Assembly: GCF_902833645.1 (NCBI RefSeq)
Contig: NZ_CADFGE010000015.1
Location: forward strand, 62,001 to 126,000
Length of the DNA stretch: 64,000 nt
Direction of reading: 5' to 3'
Origin: Paraburkholderia fungorum
GTDB taxonomy: Bacteria; Pseudomonadota; Gammaproteobacteria; Burkholderiales; Burkholderiaceae
Positions 8,708 through 16,623 of the stretch are shown in pieces. Position 1 is the first letter of the stretch, and each line of letters begins with the position of its first letter. A model generated the notes under the pieces. That model had not been told where the DNA came from. It searched no databases and worked only from the letters and a program-made list of their open reading frames with translations. A program made the position numbers and the translations under genes.

Positions 8708-10009
8708 ATGCTCGCGCTGATCGGCACGGTTGCCATTGTCGCGTTGTTCGGGCTGATCATCACGAAGCGCCTTTCGCCGCTGGTCGCACTGATCGTCGTG
8801 CCGATCGTGGCGGCGCTCGTCGCCGGCTTTGGGCTGTCCACAGGCAAGTACATCGTGCACGGCGTGCAGAACATCGGGCCGGTAGCGGGTATGTTCGTGT
8901 TTGCGATTTTATTCTTCGGCATCCTGACAGATGCGGGCATGCTCGATCCGATCATCAACGGCGTACTCCGCGTGGTCGGCTGCCATCCGACGCGCATTGT
9001 GATGGGTTCGGCTTTGCTCGCGCTGCTGATTCACCTGGACGGTTCCGGTGCGGTGACGTTCCTTGTCACGCTGCCCGCGATGCTGCCTTTGTACACACGG
9101 CTCGGCATCGACAAGCGGATTCTCGCGTGTGTGGCATCGATGGCGGCGGGTGTCAATTTTCTGCCGTGGGTCGGGCCGATGCTGCGCGCCTCGGCCGCCT
9201 TGCATATTCCCGGCACGGTGATTTTCTATCCGATGATTCCGGTGCAGATCGTCGGCCTGATTTTCGTGTTCGGCACTGCCTATGTGCTCGGCAAACGCGA
9301 AGAGAAGCGTCTCGGTCTCGATCGTGCGAGTGCGGCAACGGTTTCGGTCACGCCTCGCGAACTCTCGCCTGAGGAACTGGCGTTGCGCCGCCCCGGCCGC
9401 TTCTGGATCAACCTTGCGTTGACGCTGATCGTGCTGGTCACGCTGGTGTCGGGCATTGTCGACCCGATGGTGATGTTCATGCTGGGCACGGTTGCCGCGT
9501 TGATCGTCAACTATCCGGACGTCAGGCAGCAGCGCGAGCGTATCGACGCGCACGCCAAAGCCGCGCTGATGATGGCGAGCGTTCTGCTCGCGGCGGGCGC
9601 GTTCACCGGCATCATGTCCGGCACCGGTATGCTCACGGCGATGGCGCAGGTCGTGGTGCAGCACGTGCCGGTCGACCATGCGCGCCATATGCCGTTCGTG
9701 CTCGGGCTCGTCTCGATGCCGTTGAGTCTGTTGTTCGATCCGGATTCGTTTTACTTCGGCATTCTGCCGGTGCTGGCGGAGAGCGCAAAGATACTCGGTG
9801 TGCCGCCGGTGCAGATGGCGCAGGCCGCCCTGCTTGGTCAGATGACGACCGGTTTCCCGGTTAGCCCGTTGACGCCCGCGACGTTTCTGATCGTCGGTCT
9901 GACCGGCGTCGAACTCGCCGAGCACCAGAAATTCACGATTCCCTTTCTGTTCGCCGCCACCCTCATCATGGTGTTGACCGCGGTGCTGGTTGGCGTGTTT
10001 CCGCTTTGA
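8708..10009 (+). CDS. CitMHS-family organic acid transporter
   Basis: A 433-residue inner-membrane carrier with about eleven or twelve hydrophobic helices. The family pattern is clear: 'KRLSPLVALIVVPIVAALVAGFG', 'MFVFAILFFGILTDAGMLDPII', and 'LDGSGAVTFLVTLPAMLPLY' where characterised members have LDGDG. CitMHS carriers bring in citrate-type acids as metal complexes with protons. The start at 8708 has AAGGAG eight bases upstream. It lies 178 bases after the CoA-transferase and 86 before the acyl-CoA dehydrogenase. The change from D-G to S-G in the conserved acidic motif could mean a different substrate from metal-citrate. Transport of a di- or tricarboxylate is inference. Confidence 0.88.
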   Translation: MLALIGTVAIVALFGLIITKRLSPLVALIVVPIVAALVAGFGLSTGKYIVHGVQNIGPVAGMFVFAILFFGILTDAGMLDPIINGVLRVVGCHPTRIVMGSALLALLIHLDGSGAVTFLVTLPAMLPLYTRLGIDKRILACVASMAAGVNFLPWVGPMLRASAALHIPGTVIFYPMIPVQIVGLIFVFGTAYVLGKREEKRLGLDRASAATVSVTPRELSPEELALRRPGRFWINLALTLIVLVTLVSGIVDPMVMFMLGTVAALIVNYPDVRQQRERIDAHAKAALMMASVLLAAGAFTGIMSGTGMLTAMAQVVVQHVPVDHARHMPFVLGLVSMPLSLLFDPDSFYFGILPVLAESAKILGVPPVQMAQAALLGQMTTGFPVSPLTPATFLIVGLTGVELAEHQKFTIPFLFAATLIMVLTAVLVGVFPL

Positions 10010-10095
10010 ATGGCTTTGAGCGCGTCGCGCAGATGGTGGGCGAGGCGCAGGTACTGAACAGTTTTGATCCAGCAGTGACGACCCAGGACGTAGAT

Positions 10096-11262
10096 ATGAA
10101 TTTCGACCTCACCGAAGACCAGCAATCGATCCAGGCCGCGATCGAAAAGATCTGCGAAAAATACGACGACGAGTACTGGCTCGCCCGCGATCGCGACGGC
10201 GGTTTCCCGCATGACTTTCATCGCACGCTGGCCGATGCCGGCTGGCTCGGGATCGCAATGTCGCCGGAATATGGCGGCTCCGGTCTCGGCATGACCGAGG
10301 CCGCGCTGATGATGCGCACGATCAGTGGCTCGGGCGCGGGCTTGTCGGGAGCCTCGGCGGTGCATATGAATATTTTCGGGCTGAATCCGGTGCAGGTGTT
10401 CGGCAACGACGAGCAAAAGCGCCGTTTCTTGCCGCCGCTGATCGAGGGCCGGGACAAAGCGTGCTTCGCGGTAACCGAACCGGACGCCGGGCTCGATACC
10501 ACGCATCTGAAAACCCAGGCTGTGCGCGACGGCGACCACTATGTGCTGACCGGCCGCAAGATCTGGATCTCCACGGCGCAGGTTGCGAGCAAGATGCTGA
10601 TCATCGCGCGGACCACGCCGCTCGAGCAGGCCGCCAAGCCGACCGACGGCCTCACCCTGTTCTATACCGACCTCGACCGTGAGCACGTGGAGGTGCGCGA
10701 GATCGAGAAGATGGGCCGCAAGGCAGTCGATTCGAACATGCTGTTCATCGACAACCTGCGCGTGCCGGTGCAGGATCGTATCGGCGACGAGGGCGCGGGT
10801 TTCCGCTATCTGCTGCACGGGCTGAACCCCGAGCGCATCCTGATTGCCGCCGAGGCCATCGGTCTCGGCCAGGCGGCTTTGAGGCGCGCGACGCAGTACG
10901 CGAAGGAGCGGGTGGTATTCGGCAGGCCCATCGGCCAGAACCAGGCTATTCAGCATCCACTGGCTCAAGCCTGGATGCAACTCGAAGCGGCCAACCTGAT
11001 GGTGTTCAAAGCCGCTTCGCTGTACGACGCCGGCCAGGCCTGCGGCGCCGAAGCCAACGCCGCCAAGTACCTCGCCGCGGAAGCCGCCTTCCAGTCATGC
11101 CAGACGGCGATCGCCACGCTTGGCGGGATGGGCTACGCGAAGGAATATCACGTCGAACGTTATCTGCGGGAGTGTATGATTCCGAGGCTCGCGCCCGTGA
11201 GCCCGCAGATGATCATGTGTTTCATCGCGGAGAAAGTGCTGGGCCTGCCGAAGTCGTACTGA
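10096..11262 (+). CDS. Acyl-CoA dehydrogenase
   Basis: A 388-residue FAD flavoenzyme that makes a 2,3-double bond in an acyl-CoA and passes electrons to ETF. The N-terminal helical domain, the middle beta domain (CFAVTEPDAGLD, KIWISTAQ) and the C-terminal helical domain with 'GGMGYAKEYHVERYLRE' are all present. The usual catalytic Glu of medium-chain enzymes (YEG near the C-terminus) is missing: the aligned residues read 'LAPVSPQ'. Instead Glu246 in 'LNPERI' sits where isovaleryl-CoA and long-chain dehydrogenases keep their base. The start at 10096 gives the family N-terminus (NFDLTEDQ). The neighbours suggest an organic-acid CoA ester as substrate. Confidence 0.92.
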   Translation: MNFDLTEDQQSIQAAIEKICEKYDDEYWLARDRDGGFPHDFHRTLADAGWLGIAMSPEYGGSGLGMTEAALMMRTISGSGAGLSGASAVHMNIFGLNPVQVFGNDEQKRRFLPPLIEGRDKACFAVTEPDAGLDTTHLKTQAVRDGDHYVLTGRKIWISTAQVASKMLIIARTTPLEQAAKPTDGLTLFYTDLDREHVEVREIEKMGRKAVDSNMLFIDNLRVPVQDRIGDEGAGFRYLLHGLNPERILIAAEAIGLGQAALRRATQYAKERVVFGRPIGQNQAIQHPLAQAWMQLEAANLMVFKAASLYDAGQACGAEANAAKYLAAEAAFQSCQTAIATLGGMGYAKEYHVERYLRECMIPRLAPVSPQMIMCFIAEKVLGLPKSY

Positions 11263-11280
11263 GCATTTCACCTCGCCGCC

Positions 11281-12042
11281 ATGGATGTCAAACTCGTTGC
11301 CCGCACCTTAGACCTGTTCGAACTGTTCGCCGCCGAACAACGGCCGCTGCCGCTCACCGAACTCGCGCGTTTGCTGAACGTGCCGGTGTCGAGTTGTCTC
11401 GCGCTCGCCCGCACGCTGGTGAGCCGCGGTTATCTGTACGAGGTCAGAAAACGCGGCGGCTACTATCCGACGCGTCGCTTGCAGTTGCTCGCAAGCGCGA
11501 TCAATGCGGTCGATCCGATTGTCGAGATGGTGCATCCGCGTCTCGTCGAATTGCGCGACGTGAGCGGCGAGACCGCGGTGCTCGGCAAGATTCACGGTAC
11601 CGCCGTGGTGTATCTCGATGTGGTCGAGTCGACCAAGGCGATTCGCTACACGCGCGCGCCGGGCGAGTTGCGTCCGTTGCATGCGAACTCGATCGGCAAG
11701 GCGATTTTTGGTGAACTCGATGCCGCCGCGCAGCAGTCACTCGGCACGCAACTGTCGTTCGAACGCTTCACGGCGGCGACCGTTGCCGATCTGCCCGCGC
11801 TGGTCGCGCAAGCGGCGGCGGCAAAGGCGCTAGGCTGGTGCGCCAATCTCGGCGAGAGCGCGCCGGAGTTGTCGGCGATCGCGGTTGCCGTGACGATAGG
11901 GGGAGAGCTGTACGGCCTTTCGGTGGTGGGCCCAACCGAGCGCATCCAGAAAGATCAGCAAGCCCATGCGGCCGAATTGCTGCGCGTGAAGCGGGCGATC
12001 GAGCTTCAGGAGCAGCACGAGCCGCAGCAGCCGCACGAATAA
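11281..12042 (+). CDS. IclR-family transcriptional regulator
   Basis: A 253-residue regulator with an N-terminal winged helix-turn-helix (residues about 5-70: DLFELFAAEQRPLPLTELAR and SSCLALARTLVSRGYL) and a C-terminal IclR effector domain (about 85-245, including 'HANSIGKAIFGEL' and 'ALGWCANLGESAPELSAIAV'). It starts 18 bases after the acyl-CoA dehydrogenase stop, so it is very likely cotranscribed with the CoA-transferase, transporter and dehydrogenase genes and probably controls them. IclR members of this kind often bind small acids. Confidence 0.92.
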   Translation: MDVKLVARTLDLFELFAAEQRPLPLTELARLLNVPVSSCLALARTLVSRGYLYEVRKRGGYYPTRRLQLLASAINAVDPIVEMVHPRLVELRDVSGETAVLGKIHGTAVVYLDVVESTKAIRYTRAPGELRPLHANSIGKAIFGELDAAAQQSLGTQLSFERFTAATVADLPALVAQAAAAKALGWCANLGESAPELSAIAVAVTIGGELYGLSVVGPTERIQKDQQAHAAELLRVKRAIELQEQHEPQQPHE

Positions 12043-12050
12043 GACGCCGC

Positions 12051-12590
12051 TCAGGCCGTCGGCCAGCCGATGCGCGCCGCGCGGCGCAACGATGCGCGAA
12101 CCACCAGGCGGTGGAACGGGGCGATGGCGATGATATAGAAACGACCGAGCCCGTTGTGGCAATGCACGACGGTAGACAGGATCAGATAGCGCGTGCTGCC
12201 CTCGTGCGTATCGCGCGTTTGCTGCAACAGCGAAAGCCGGAAGTCGAGATGGCTGTCGTTCTCGCCGAGGATGATCTCGCGCGCGCTACGCGTGTAGATT
12301 CTGAAGATGTCGACGCGTTCTCTCGTGCTGGGCGAACCAGCCGCGCGCAGCTCCTTTGCCGTCTTGATTCCGAAACGGGCGACCAGCGCATCGCGCAGGC
12401 TCAGGAGTTTCGCCACCCATCGCGGCTGGTGCGCAAACAGAAAACGCGCGAGTAATTCCGGGTCGTCAATGGTGCCGTCCGGCAGGCGGACGGCGTACGC
12501 ATCCGCGAGGTCCGGGGCATCGTAAAGGCGGGCTACGCCGGATTCGGCCGGCACAGCGACGCAAAGCACGGAACGGCTGGTATCTGGCAT
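12051..12590 (-). CDS. DUF2867 family protein
   Basis: A 179-residue protein matching DUF2867: 'HQPRWVAKLLSLRDALVARFG' in the middle, 'DSHLDFRLSLL' and the C-terminal 'TVVHCHNGLGRFYIIAIAPFHRLVV'. The family has no firm function; it occurs alone or fused to NAD-dependent epimerase-like domains. The start at 12590 (MPDTSR) is preferred because the 44 extra residues from 12722 are low-complexity and unlike the family, but no clear ribosome site supports either. It is convergent with the IclR gene, with eight bases between stops, and belongs to no obvious operon. Confidence 0.75.
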   Translation of the reverse strand: MPDTSRSVLCVAVPAESGVARLYDAPDLADAYAVRLPDGTIDDPELLARFLFAHQPRWVAKLLSLRDALVARFGIKTAKELRAAGSPSTRERVDIFRIYTRSAREIILGENDSHLDFRLSLLQQTRDTHEGSTRYLILSTVVHCHNGLGRFYIIAIAPFHRLVVRASLRRAARIGWPTA

Positions 12591-12782
12591 GGGAAGCGGC
12601 GGAGCTGAAGATAGGTCGTGGTAAAAGGGGCGGCGTCGCTGCGGGCTCGCCGCGGTTCGATCGCGCGAATACGCGTCAAGTCTACGCGCGTCGGCCGGCG
12701 CGCGCTCGAGCACCGGTGTCATTCAACCTACCGAACGTGTTGACCAGGTGGCGCATGAGTTTGCGTCAATTCACGCGCAATG

Positions 12783-12800
12783 TTATATGACGTCATATAA
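12783..12800. promoter_or_regulatory. Perfect 18-bp palindrome upstream of udh
   Basis: TTATATGACGTCATATAA is identical to its reverse complement. Its half ATGACGT also occurs beside the repeated uronate-regulon sites at 22967-22974. It lies about 210 bases upstream of the first udh gene. It is probably an operator, although the AT-rich outer bases could also include promoter elements. Confidence 0.6.
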
Positions 12801-12905
12801 ATATAACGAGCATCATGCCTTTGATTGCTAACAACAATTTGCCAAACAGTGCAAATTACTAGGGGTAAATGCCTGGTTGAAATCCATCTGCGGATCGTAA
12901 ATAGT

Positions 12906-12921
12906 ACGTTATCGTACAACT
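12906..12921. promoter_or_regulatory. Candidate uronate-regulon operator upstream of udh-exuT
   Basis: ACGTTATCGTACAACT shares ATCGTACAAC with the site at 22861-22880 in front of kdgD and garD. It is about 90 bases before the udh start. The shared core near GTYGTACRAC suggests the FadR-type regulator at 19358-20101 binds here. Confidence 0.55.
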
Positions 12922-13007
12922 AAGGGGCCAATCCGGTCCCGTGCCGCCGCGGCTCCTCTGCATGCCGTCACCCGGCTCGATCGCGCCCAGCGCTGTAAAG
13001 GAAACTT

Positions 13008-13832
13008 ATGAAGAAAATTGCCCTGAGTGGCGCCGGCGGCCAACTCGGCTCCGTAGTGCGCGCGGCATTGATCGCTCGCGGGATCCCCTTGCGTTCGGCC
13101 GCGGGTTCAAAGGCTTTAGTGCCATTGGTGGAAGGCGAGGACATCATGCATGGCGACCTGCGCGATCCCGCCGTCGTCGATCGCCTGCTGGCCGGCGTCG
13201 ATGTGCTGATTCATTTCGCCGGTACGAGCGTGGAGCGCCCGCTCCCGGAAATCATCGACAACAATCTGCGCGCGCTGGTCGAAGTGTACGAAGGCGCGCG
13301 CCGCCAGGGCGTTCGCCGTGTGGTGTTCGCCAGCTCGAATCACGCGATCGGCATGTATCCGGTCACCGAACATCTCAGTCTCGACTGCGCGCTGCGCCCG
13401 GACGGTTTCTACGGTCTGAGCAAGGTGTGGGGCGAAGCGCTTGCGCGCATGTATTGGGACAAGCACGGCATCGAGAGTATTTGCGTGCGCATCGGTAGTT
13501 GTCTCGAACGGCCGACCGAGCCGCGGCATCTGAGCACCTGGTTCGGTCATGACGACCTGCTGCATTTTCTCGACCGCTGTGTCGAAGCAGAGGACGTCGG
13601 TTTCATCACCGTGTGGGGTGTGTCGGCCAACCAGCGCAGCTGGTGGGACAACAGCGGCGCCAGCCGTCTGGGTTATCGGCCGACGCAGGACGCCGAGGCC
13701 TACGCCGAGGCAATCCTGGCGCAGCCGAACCCGCTCGATGCATTGGGTCAGCGTTACCAGGGCGGCAGCTTCGTCGGCATCGATTACTCGCGCGACGACG
13801 GCGTCGCCGTCGCCGCGGGCCGGCCGTCCTGA
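13008..13832 (+). CDS. udh: Uronate dehydrogenase (NAD-dependent SDR-type), first copy
   Basis: A 274-residue extended-type short-chain dehydrogenase that oxidises D-galacturonate or D-glucuronate at C1 to the aldarolactone with NAD+. The nucleotide-binding GAGGQLG starts at Gly8; the catalytic Tyr135 and Lys139 lie in 'YGLSK', preceded by 'FASSNHAIG', and 'VRIGS' and 'WWDN' follow as in known Udh proteins. It is followed 29 bases later by an ExuT-like MFS carrier, forming an uptake-and-oxidation pair. A second, clearly diverged copy lies at 24664. Which substrate or lactone form each prefers cannot be told from sequence. Confidence 0.88.
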   Translation: MKKIALSGAGGQLGSVVRAALIARGIPLRSAAGSKALVPLVEGEDIMHGDLRDPAVVDRLLAGVDVLIHFAGTSVERPLPEIIDNNLRALVEVYEGARRQGVRRVVFASSNHAIGMYPVTEHLSLDCALRPDGFYGLSKVWGEALARMYWDKHGIESICVRIGSCLERPTEPRHLSTWFGHDDLLHFLDRCVEAEDVGFITVWGVSANQRSWWDNSGASRLGYRPTQDAEAYAEAILAQPNPLDALGQRYQGGSFVGIDYSRDDGVAVAAGRPS

Positions 13833-13861
13833 TTGGTTAAGCAATACGAGGAGACACAGTC

Positions 13862-15154
13862 ATGAAAATCAAGGGCATCCGCTGGTGGATGGTCAGCCTG
13901 GTCGCAGCGGGACTCATCATCAATTACCTCGCGCGCAATACGTTGTCGGTGGCGGCGCCGACGTTGATGAAGGACCTCAACATCACGACCGCGCAGTATT
14001 CGCACGTGGTGGTCGCGTGGCAGCTTTGCTACGCGTTCATGCAGCCGGTCGCGGGCTATGTGCTCGACACGGTCGGCACCAAACTCGGCTTTGCGGCGTT
14101 CGCGCTGGCCTGGTCGCTCGCCTGTGCGGCGGCGGCCTGGTCGACGGGCTGGCGCAGCCTGGCGTTCTTTCGCGGCGTGCTTGGCATCGCCGAAGCGGCC
14201 GGTATCCCGGCCGGCGTCAAGGCGACGAGCGAGTGGTTCCCGGCGAAGGAGCGCTCGGTCGCGATCGGCTGGTTCAATATCGGCTCGTCCGTGGGGGCGC
14301 TGCTGGCGCCGCCGCTGGTTGTCTGGGCGTTGCTGCACGGCCAATGGCAATGGGCGTTTCTGATCGTCGGCGTGGCGGGGATTGTCTGGAGCGCGCTGTG
14401 GATGCTGCTGTACAGGCATCCGCAGAAACAGAAGCTGTTGAGCGACGCCGAGCGCGAATACATCCTCAGCGGGCAGGAGGCGAAGCACAGCGAACTCGGC
14501 TCGGTCAAACGCAGTTGGACTGCCATGCTCGGCAGCCGCGATTTCTGGGCAATCGGTATTCCGCGGATTCTTTCCGAGCCGGCGTGGCAAACCTTCAACG
14601 CGTGGATTCCGCTCTACATGATGACCGAGCGGCACATGAACCTGAAGGAAGTCGCGCTGTACGCGTGGATGCCTTTTCTGGCGGCGGATATCGGCTGCGT
14701 ACTCGGCGGCTACCTGAGCCCGCTGTTTCATAAGTATGCGAAGGTCTCGCTGTTCACGTCGCGCAAGCTGGTTTTCGTGGTTGGCGCGCTCTGCATGATC
14801 GGGCCGGCCTGCGTCGGGCTGGTGGCGAGTCCTTATGCTGCCGTTGCGTTGCTGTGTGTCGGCGGCTTTGCTCACCAGACCCTGTCGGGTGCGCTGTACG
14901 CGATCACCTCCGACATGTTCGGCAAGAACGAAGTCGCTACCGCCACCGGCATGGGCGGCATGGCGGGTTACCTGGGCGCGGCGGCATTCACGGCGCTGTT
15001 CGGCGTGCTGGTCACGCAGATCGGCTACAGCCCGTTGTTTGTGGTGCTGGCGGTGTTCGACATCATCGCGGCGGGTGTGGTGTGTCTGTTGGCCCGAAGC
15101 AGCGACAAGACACCCGAGCCGCGCTGGACGGCAGTGAGTGCGGTGGCCAAGTGA
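13862..15154 (+). CDS. MFS hexuronate transporter (ExuT-like, ACS family)
   Basis: A 430-residue inner-membrane proton symporter with twelve predicted helices in two halves. The N-terminus 'RWWMVSLVAAGLIINYLARNTLSVAAPTL' and the loop 'FFRGVLGIAEAAGIPAGVKATSEWFPAKER' are typical of the anion:cation symporter family branch holding ExuT and related uronate carriers. GAGGAGA precedes the start. Lying directly after udh, it most likely imports galacturonate or glucuronate. A strong terminator follows at 15208-15242. Confidence 0.87.
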   Translation: MKIKGIRWWMVSLVAAGLIINYLARNTLSVAAPTLMKDLNITTAQYSHVVVAWQLCYAFMQPVAGYVLDTVGTKLGFAAFALAWSLACAAAAWSTGWRSLAFFRGVLGIAEAAGIPAGVKATSEWFPAKERSVAIGWFNIGSSVGALLAPPLVVWALLHGQWQWAFLIVGVAGIVWSALWMLLYRHPQKQKLLSDAEREYILSGQEAKHSELGSVKRSWTAMLGSRDFWAIGIPRILSEPAWQTFNAWIPLYMMTERHMNLKEVALYAWMPFLAADIGCVLGGYLSPLFHKYAKVSLFTSRKLVFVVGALCMIGPACVGLVASPYAAVALLCVGGFAHQTLSGALYAITSDMFGKNEVATATGMGGMAGYLGAAAFTALFGVLVTQIGYSPLFVVLAVFDIIAAGVVCLLARSSDKTPEPRWTAVSAVAK

Positions 15155-15207
15155 GTGGCAAAGTGAATAACGTTTAACGCCAGCTCGCGAAGCACTCCGG
15201 ATAATGA

Positions 15208-15242
15208 AAAATGGCGGCGCCCGAGGGCGCCGCCATTTGTTT
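15208..15242. terminator. Intrinsic terminator after exuT-like gene
   Basis: The stem AAATGGCGGCGCC pairs perfectly with GGCGCCGCCATTT across a short loop and is followed by TTGTTTT on the + strand. It ends the udh-exuT transcript. The upstream A-run means it could also act for the leftward polygalacturonase remnant. Confidence 0.8.
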
Positions 15243-15259
15243 TGCCTCCCGCTTATCCG

Positions 15260-15601
15260 TCAGCCCACCAGCGAACTGTTATACGTGATGCCGCCAATCA
15301 CCACGTTGCTGAGCGTGATGGCTTTTACGTTGTTCACGAAGACCGGTCCGGGCGTGGTCGTGGTTGCCGGTCCCGTGCAGATCGGCGTCCCCAGGTTGCA
15401 GTTCGAGATCGTCACGCCGGTGATCGGCTGGATCGCCGGCACCGGCAGCGGGCCGTTGTAGTCCGCTGCCACGGGACCCTGCGCGACGATCGCCTGGAAG
15501 CATGAAGCCGACGTCGCGGAGAAGCCCGCGGGCATCGCGTAGCTCACCGAACCCGAGGTGTTGGTCGCGTTCACATTCGAAATGTTCACGTTGTTGATCG
15601 T
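15260..15601 (-). pseudogene. 3' remnant of a GH28 polygalacturonase
   Basis: About 113 codons remain of a pectin-degrading glycoside hydrolase of family 28. The fragment begins with beta-helix rungs (TINNVNISNVNATNTSGSV), has 'GVTISNCNLGTP' and 'AITLSNVVIGGITYN' near the end, and ends in a normal stop. All catalytic Asp/His residues would be in the missing part. Upstream of 15601 the family pattern stops and a TAG follows in frame at 15632-15634. No start or ribosome site is present, so this is a decayed fragment. It sits between the udh-exuT pair and garL-garR. Confidence 0.75.
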
Positions 15602-15642
15602 TGCCGGGAACCGAGCCCGGAACGCTCGCGCCTAGCACCGCG

Positions 15643-15670
15643 CCCACTTTCTATTTGCATGGAAAGTGGG
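15643..15670. repeat. Inverted repeat near the polygalacturonase breakpoint
   Basis: CCCACTTTC at 15643-15651 pairs perfectly with GAAAGTGGG at 15662-15670 across a 10-base loop. It lies between the garR stop at 15698 and the broken 5' end of the polygalacturonase fragment. It could be the garR terminator, although there is no clear T-run on that strand. Confidence 0.55.
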
Positions 15671-15697
15671 GCGGCGCTGGGAGCCGGGCTGGCGGCT

Positions 15698-16591
15698 TCA
15701 GGCGGTTTGCTGGCCGATTTCGTGATTGGCGAGTATTTCGAGCGCGCGAACCATGGCCGAGTGATCCCATGCTTTGCCGCCATGCGCCACGCAGGCGTTG
15801 AAGAGCGCCTGGCAGGTGGCCGTATTCGGCAAGGAGACGCCAAGTGCCTGAGCGGTCGAGAGCGCGAGATTCAGGTCCTTCTGGTGAAGCTCGATGCGAA
15901 AACCCGGGTCGAAGGTACGCTTTGTCATCCGTTCGCCGTGTACTTCGAGAATGCGCGAGGACGCAAAGCCGCCCATCAACGCTTCGCGCACGCGCGCCGG
16001 ATCGACGCCGGCCTTGGAGGCGAGCAGCAACGCTTCGCCGACGGCTTCGATCGTCGCGGCGACGATCACCTGATTGGCCACCTTGCACACCTGGCCCGCG
16101 CCGACGCCGCCGATCAGCGTGACATTCTTGCCCATCATGTCGAAGAGCGGCTTGACGCTCTCGAAGGTGGCGGTTTCGCCGCCTACCATAATGGTCAGCG
16201 AGCCGGCCTTGGCACCGACCTCGCCACCGGAAACCGGTGCGTCGAGATAGTCCGCGCCGCGCTCACGCACGCGGGCCGCGAAGTCGCGCGTAGCCATCGG
16301 CGAAATCGAGCTCATGTCGACCACGATCTGTCTGGGGCGCAACGCATCCGCGAGTCCCTGTTCGCCAAACAGCACGCGTTCGACGTCCGGCGTGTCCGGC
16401 ACCATGACGAAGATCACGTCGGCATGAGCAGCCACGGCGGCCGGGCTGTCGCATGCGGTAGCGCCGGCCTGGGTGAGTTCATCGGGCACGCCGCTGCGCG
16501 TGAACGCGGCAAGGGCGACGCCGTTCTTGAGAAGGTTGGCGGCCATGGGCTTGCCCATGATGCCGAGTCCAATAAAGCCTGCTTTTTGCAT
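15698..16591 (-). CDS. garR: Tartronate semialdehyde reductase (2-hydroxy-3-oxopropionate reductase)
   Basis: A 297-residue beta-hydroxyacid dehydrogenase that reduces tartronate semialdehyde to D-glycerate with NAD(P)H. The Rossmann motif 'IGLGIMGKPMAANL' is at the N-terminus, 'DAPVSGGEVGAKAG' near residue 117 is the substrate-binding signature, and Lys170 in 'GAGQVCKVANQ' is the catalytic lysine. The start at 16591 has GGAG upstream, and the length matches E. coli GarR. It follows garL by 32 bases in one operon and would take the tartronate semialdehyde that GarL releases. No glycerate kinase gene is in the window. Confidence 0.9.
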   Translation of the reverse strand: MQKAGFIGLGIMGKPMAANLLKNGVALAAFTRSGVPDELTQAGATACDSPAAVAAHADVIFVMVPDTPDVERVLFGEQGLADALRPRQIVVDMSSISPMATRDFAARVRERGADYLDAPVSGGEVGAKAGSLTIMVGGETATFESVKPLFDMMGKNVTLIGGVGAGQVCKVANQVIVAATIEAVGEALLLASKAGVDPARVREALMGGFASSRILEVHGERMTKRTFDPGFRIELHQKDLNLALSTAQALGVSLPNTATCQALFNACVAHGGKAWDHSAMVRALEILANHEIGQQTA

Positions 16592-16623
16592 GGAATGCTC
16601 CGTGGATGTCATGGCGGCCGTGG

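Larger units (their letters stand above)
12591..13007. promoter_or_regulatory. Intergenic region upstream of first uronate dehydrogenase
   Basis: Beyond about 12740 this gap becomes AT-rich and holds two candidate operators: a perfect palindrome at 12783-12800 and a GTYGTACRAC-type site at 12906-12921. The ribosome site for the downstream gene is AAAGGAAAC just before 13008. An upstream extension of the DUF2867 frame covers 12591-12722 but looks non-coding. Confidence 0.5.

Noticed and set aside
15643..15670. Inverted repeat as the end of an insertion sequence
   Set aside because: No transposase, target duplication or second copy was found.
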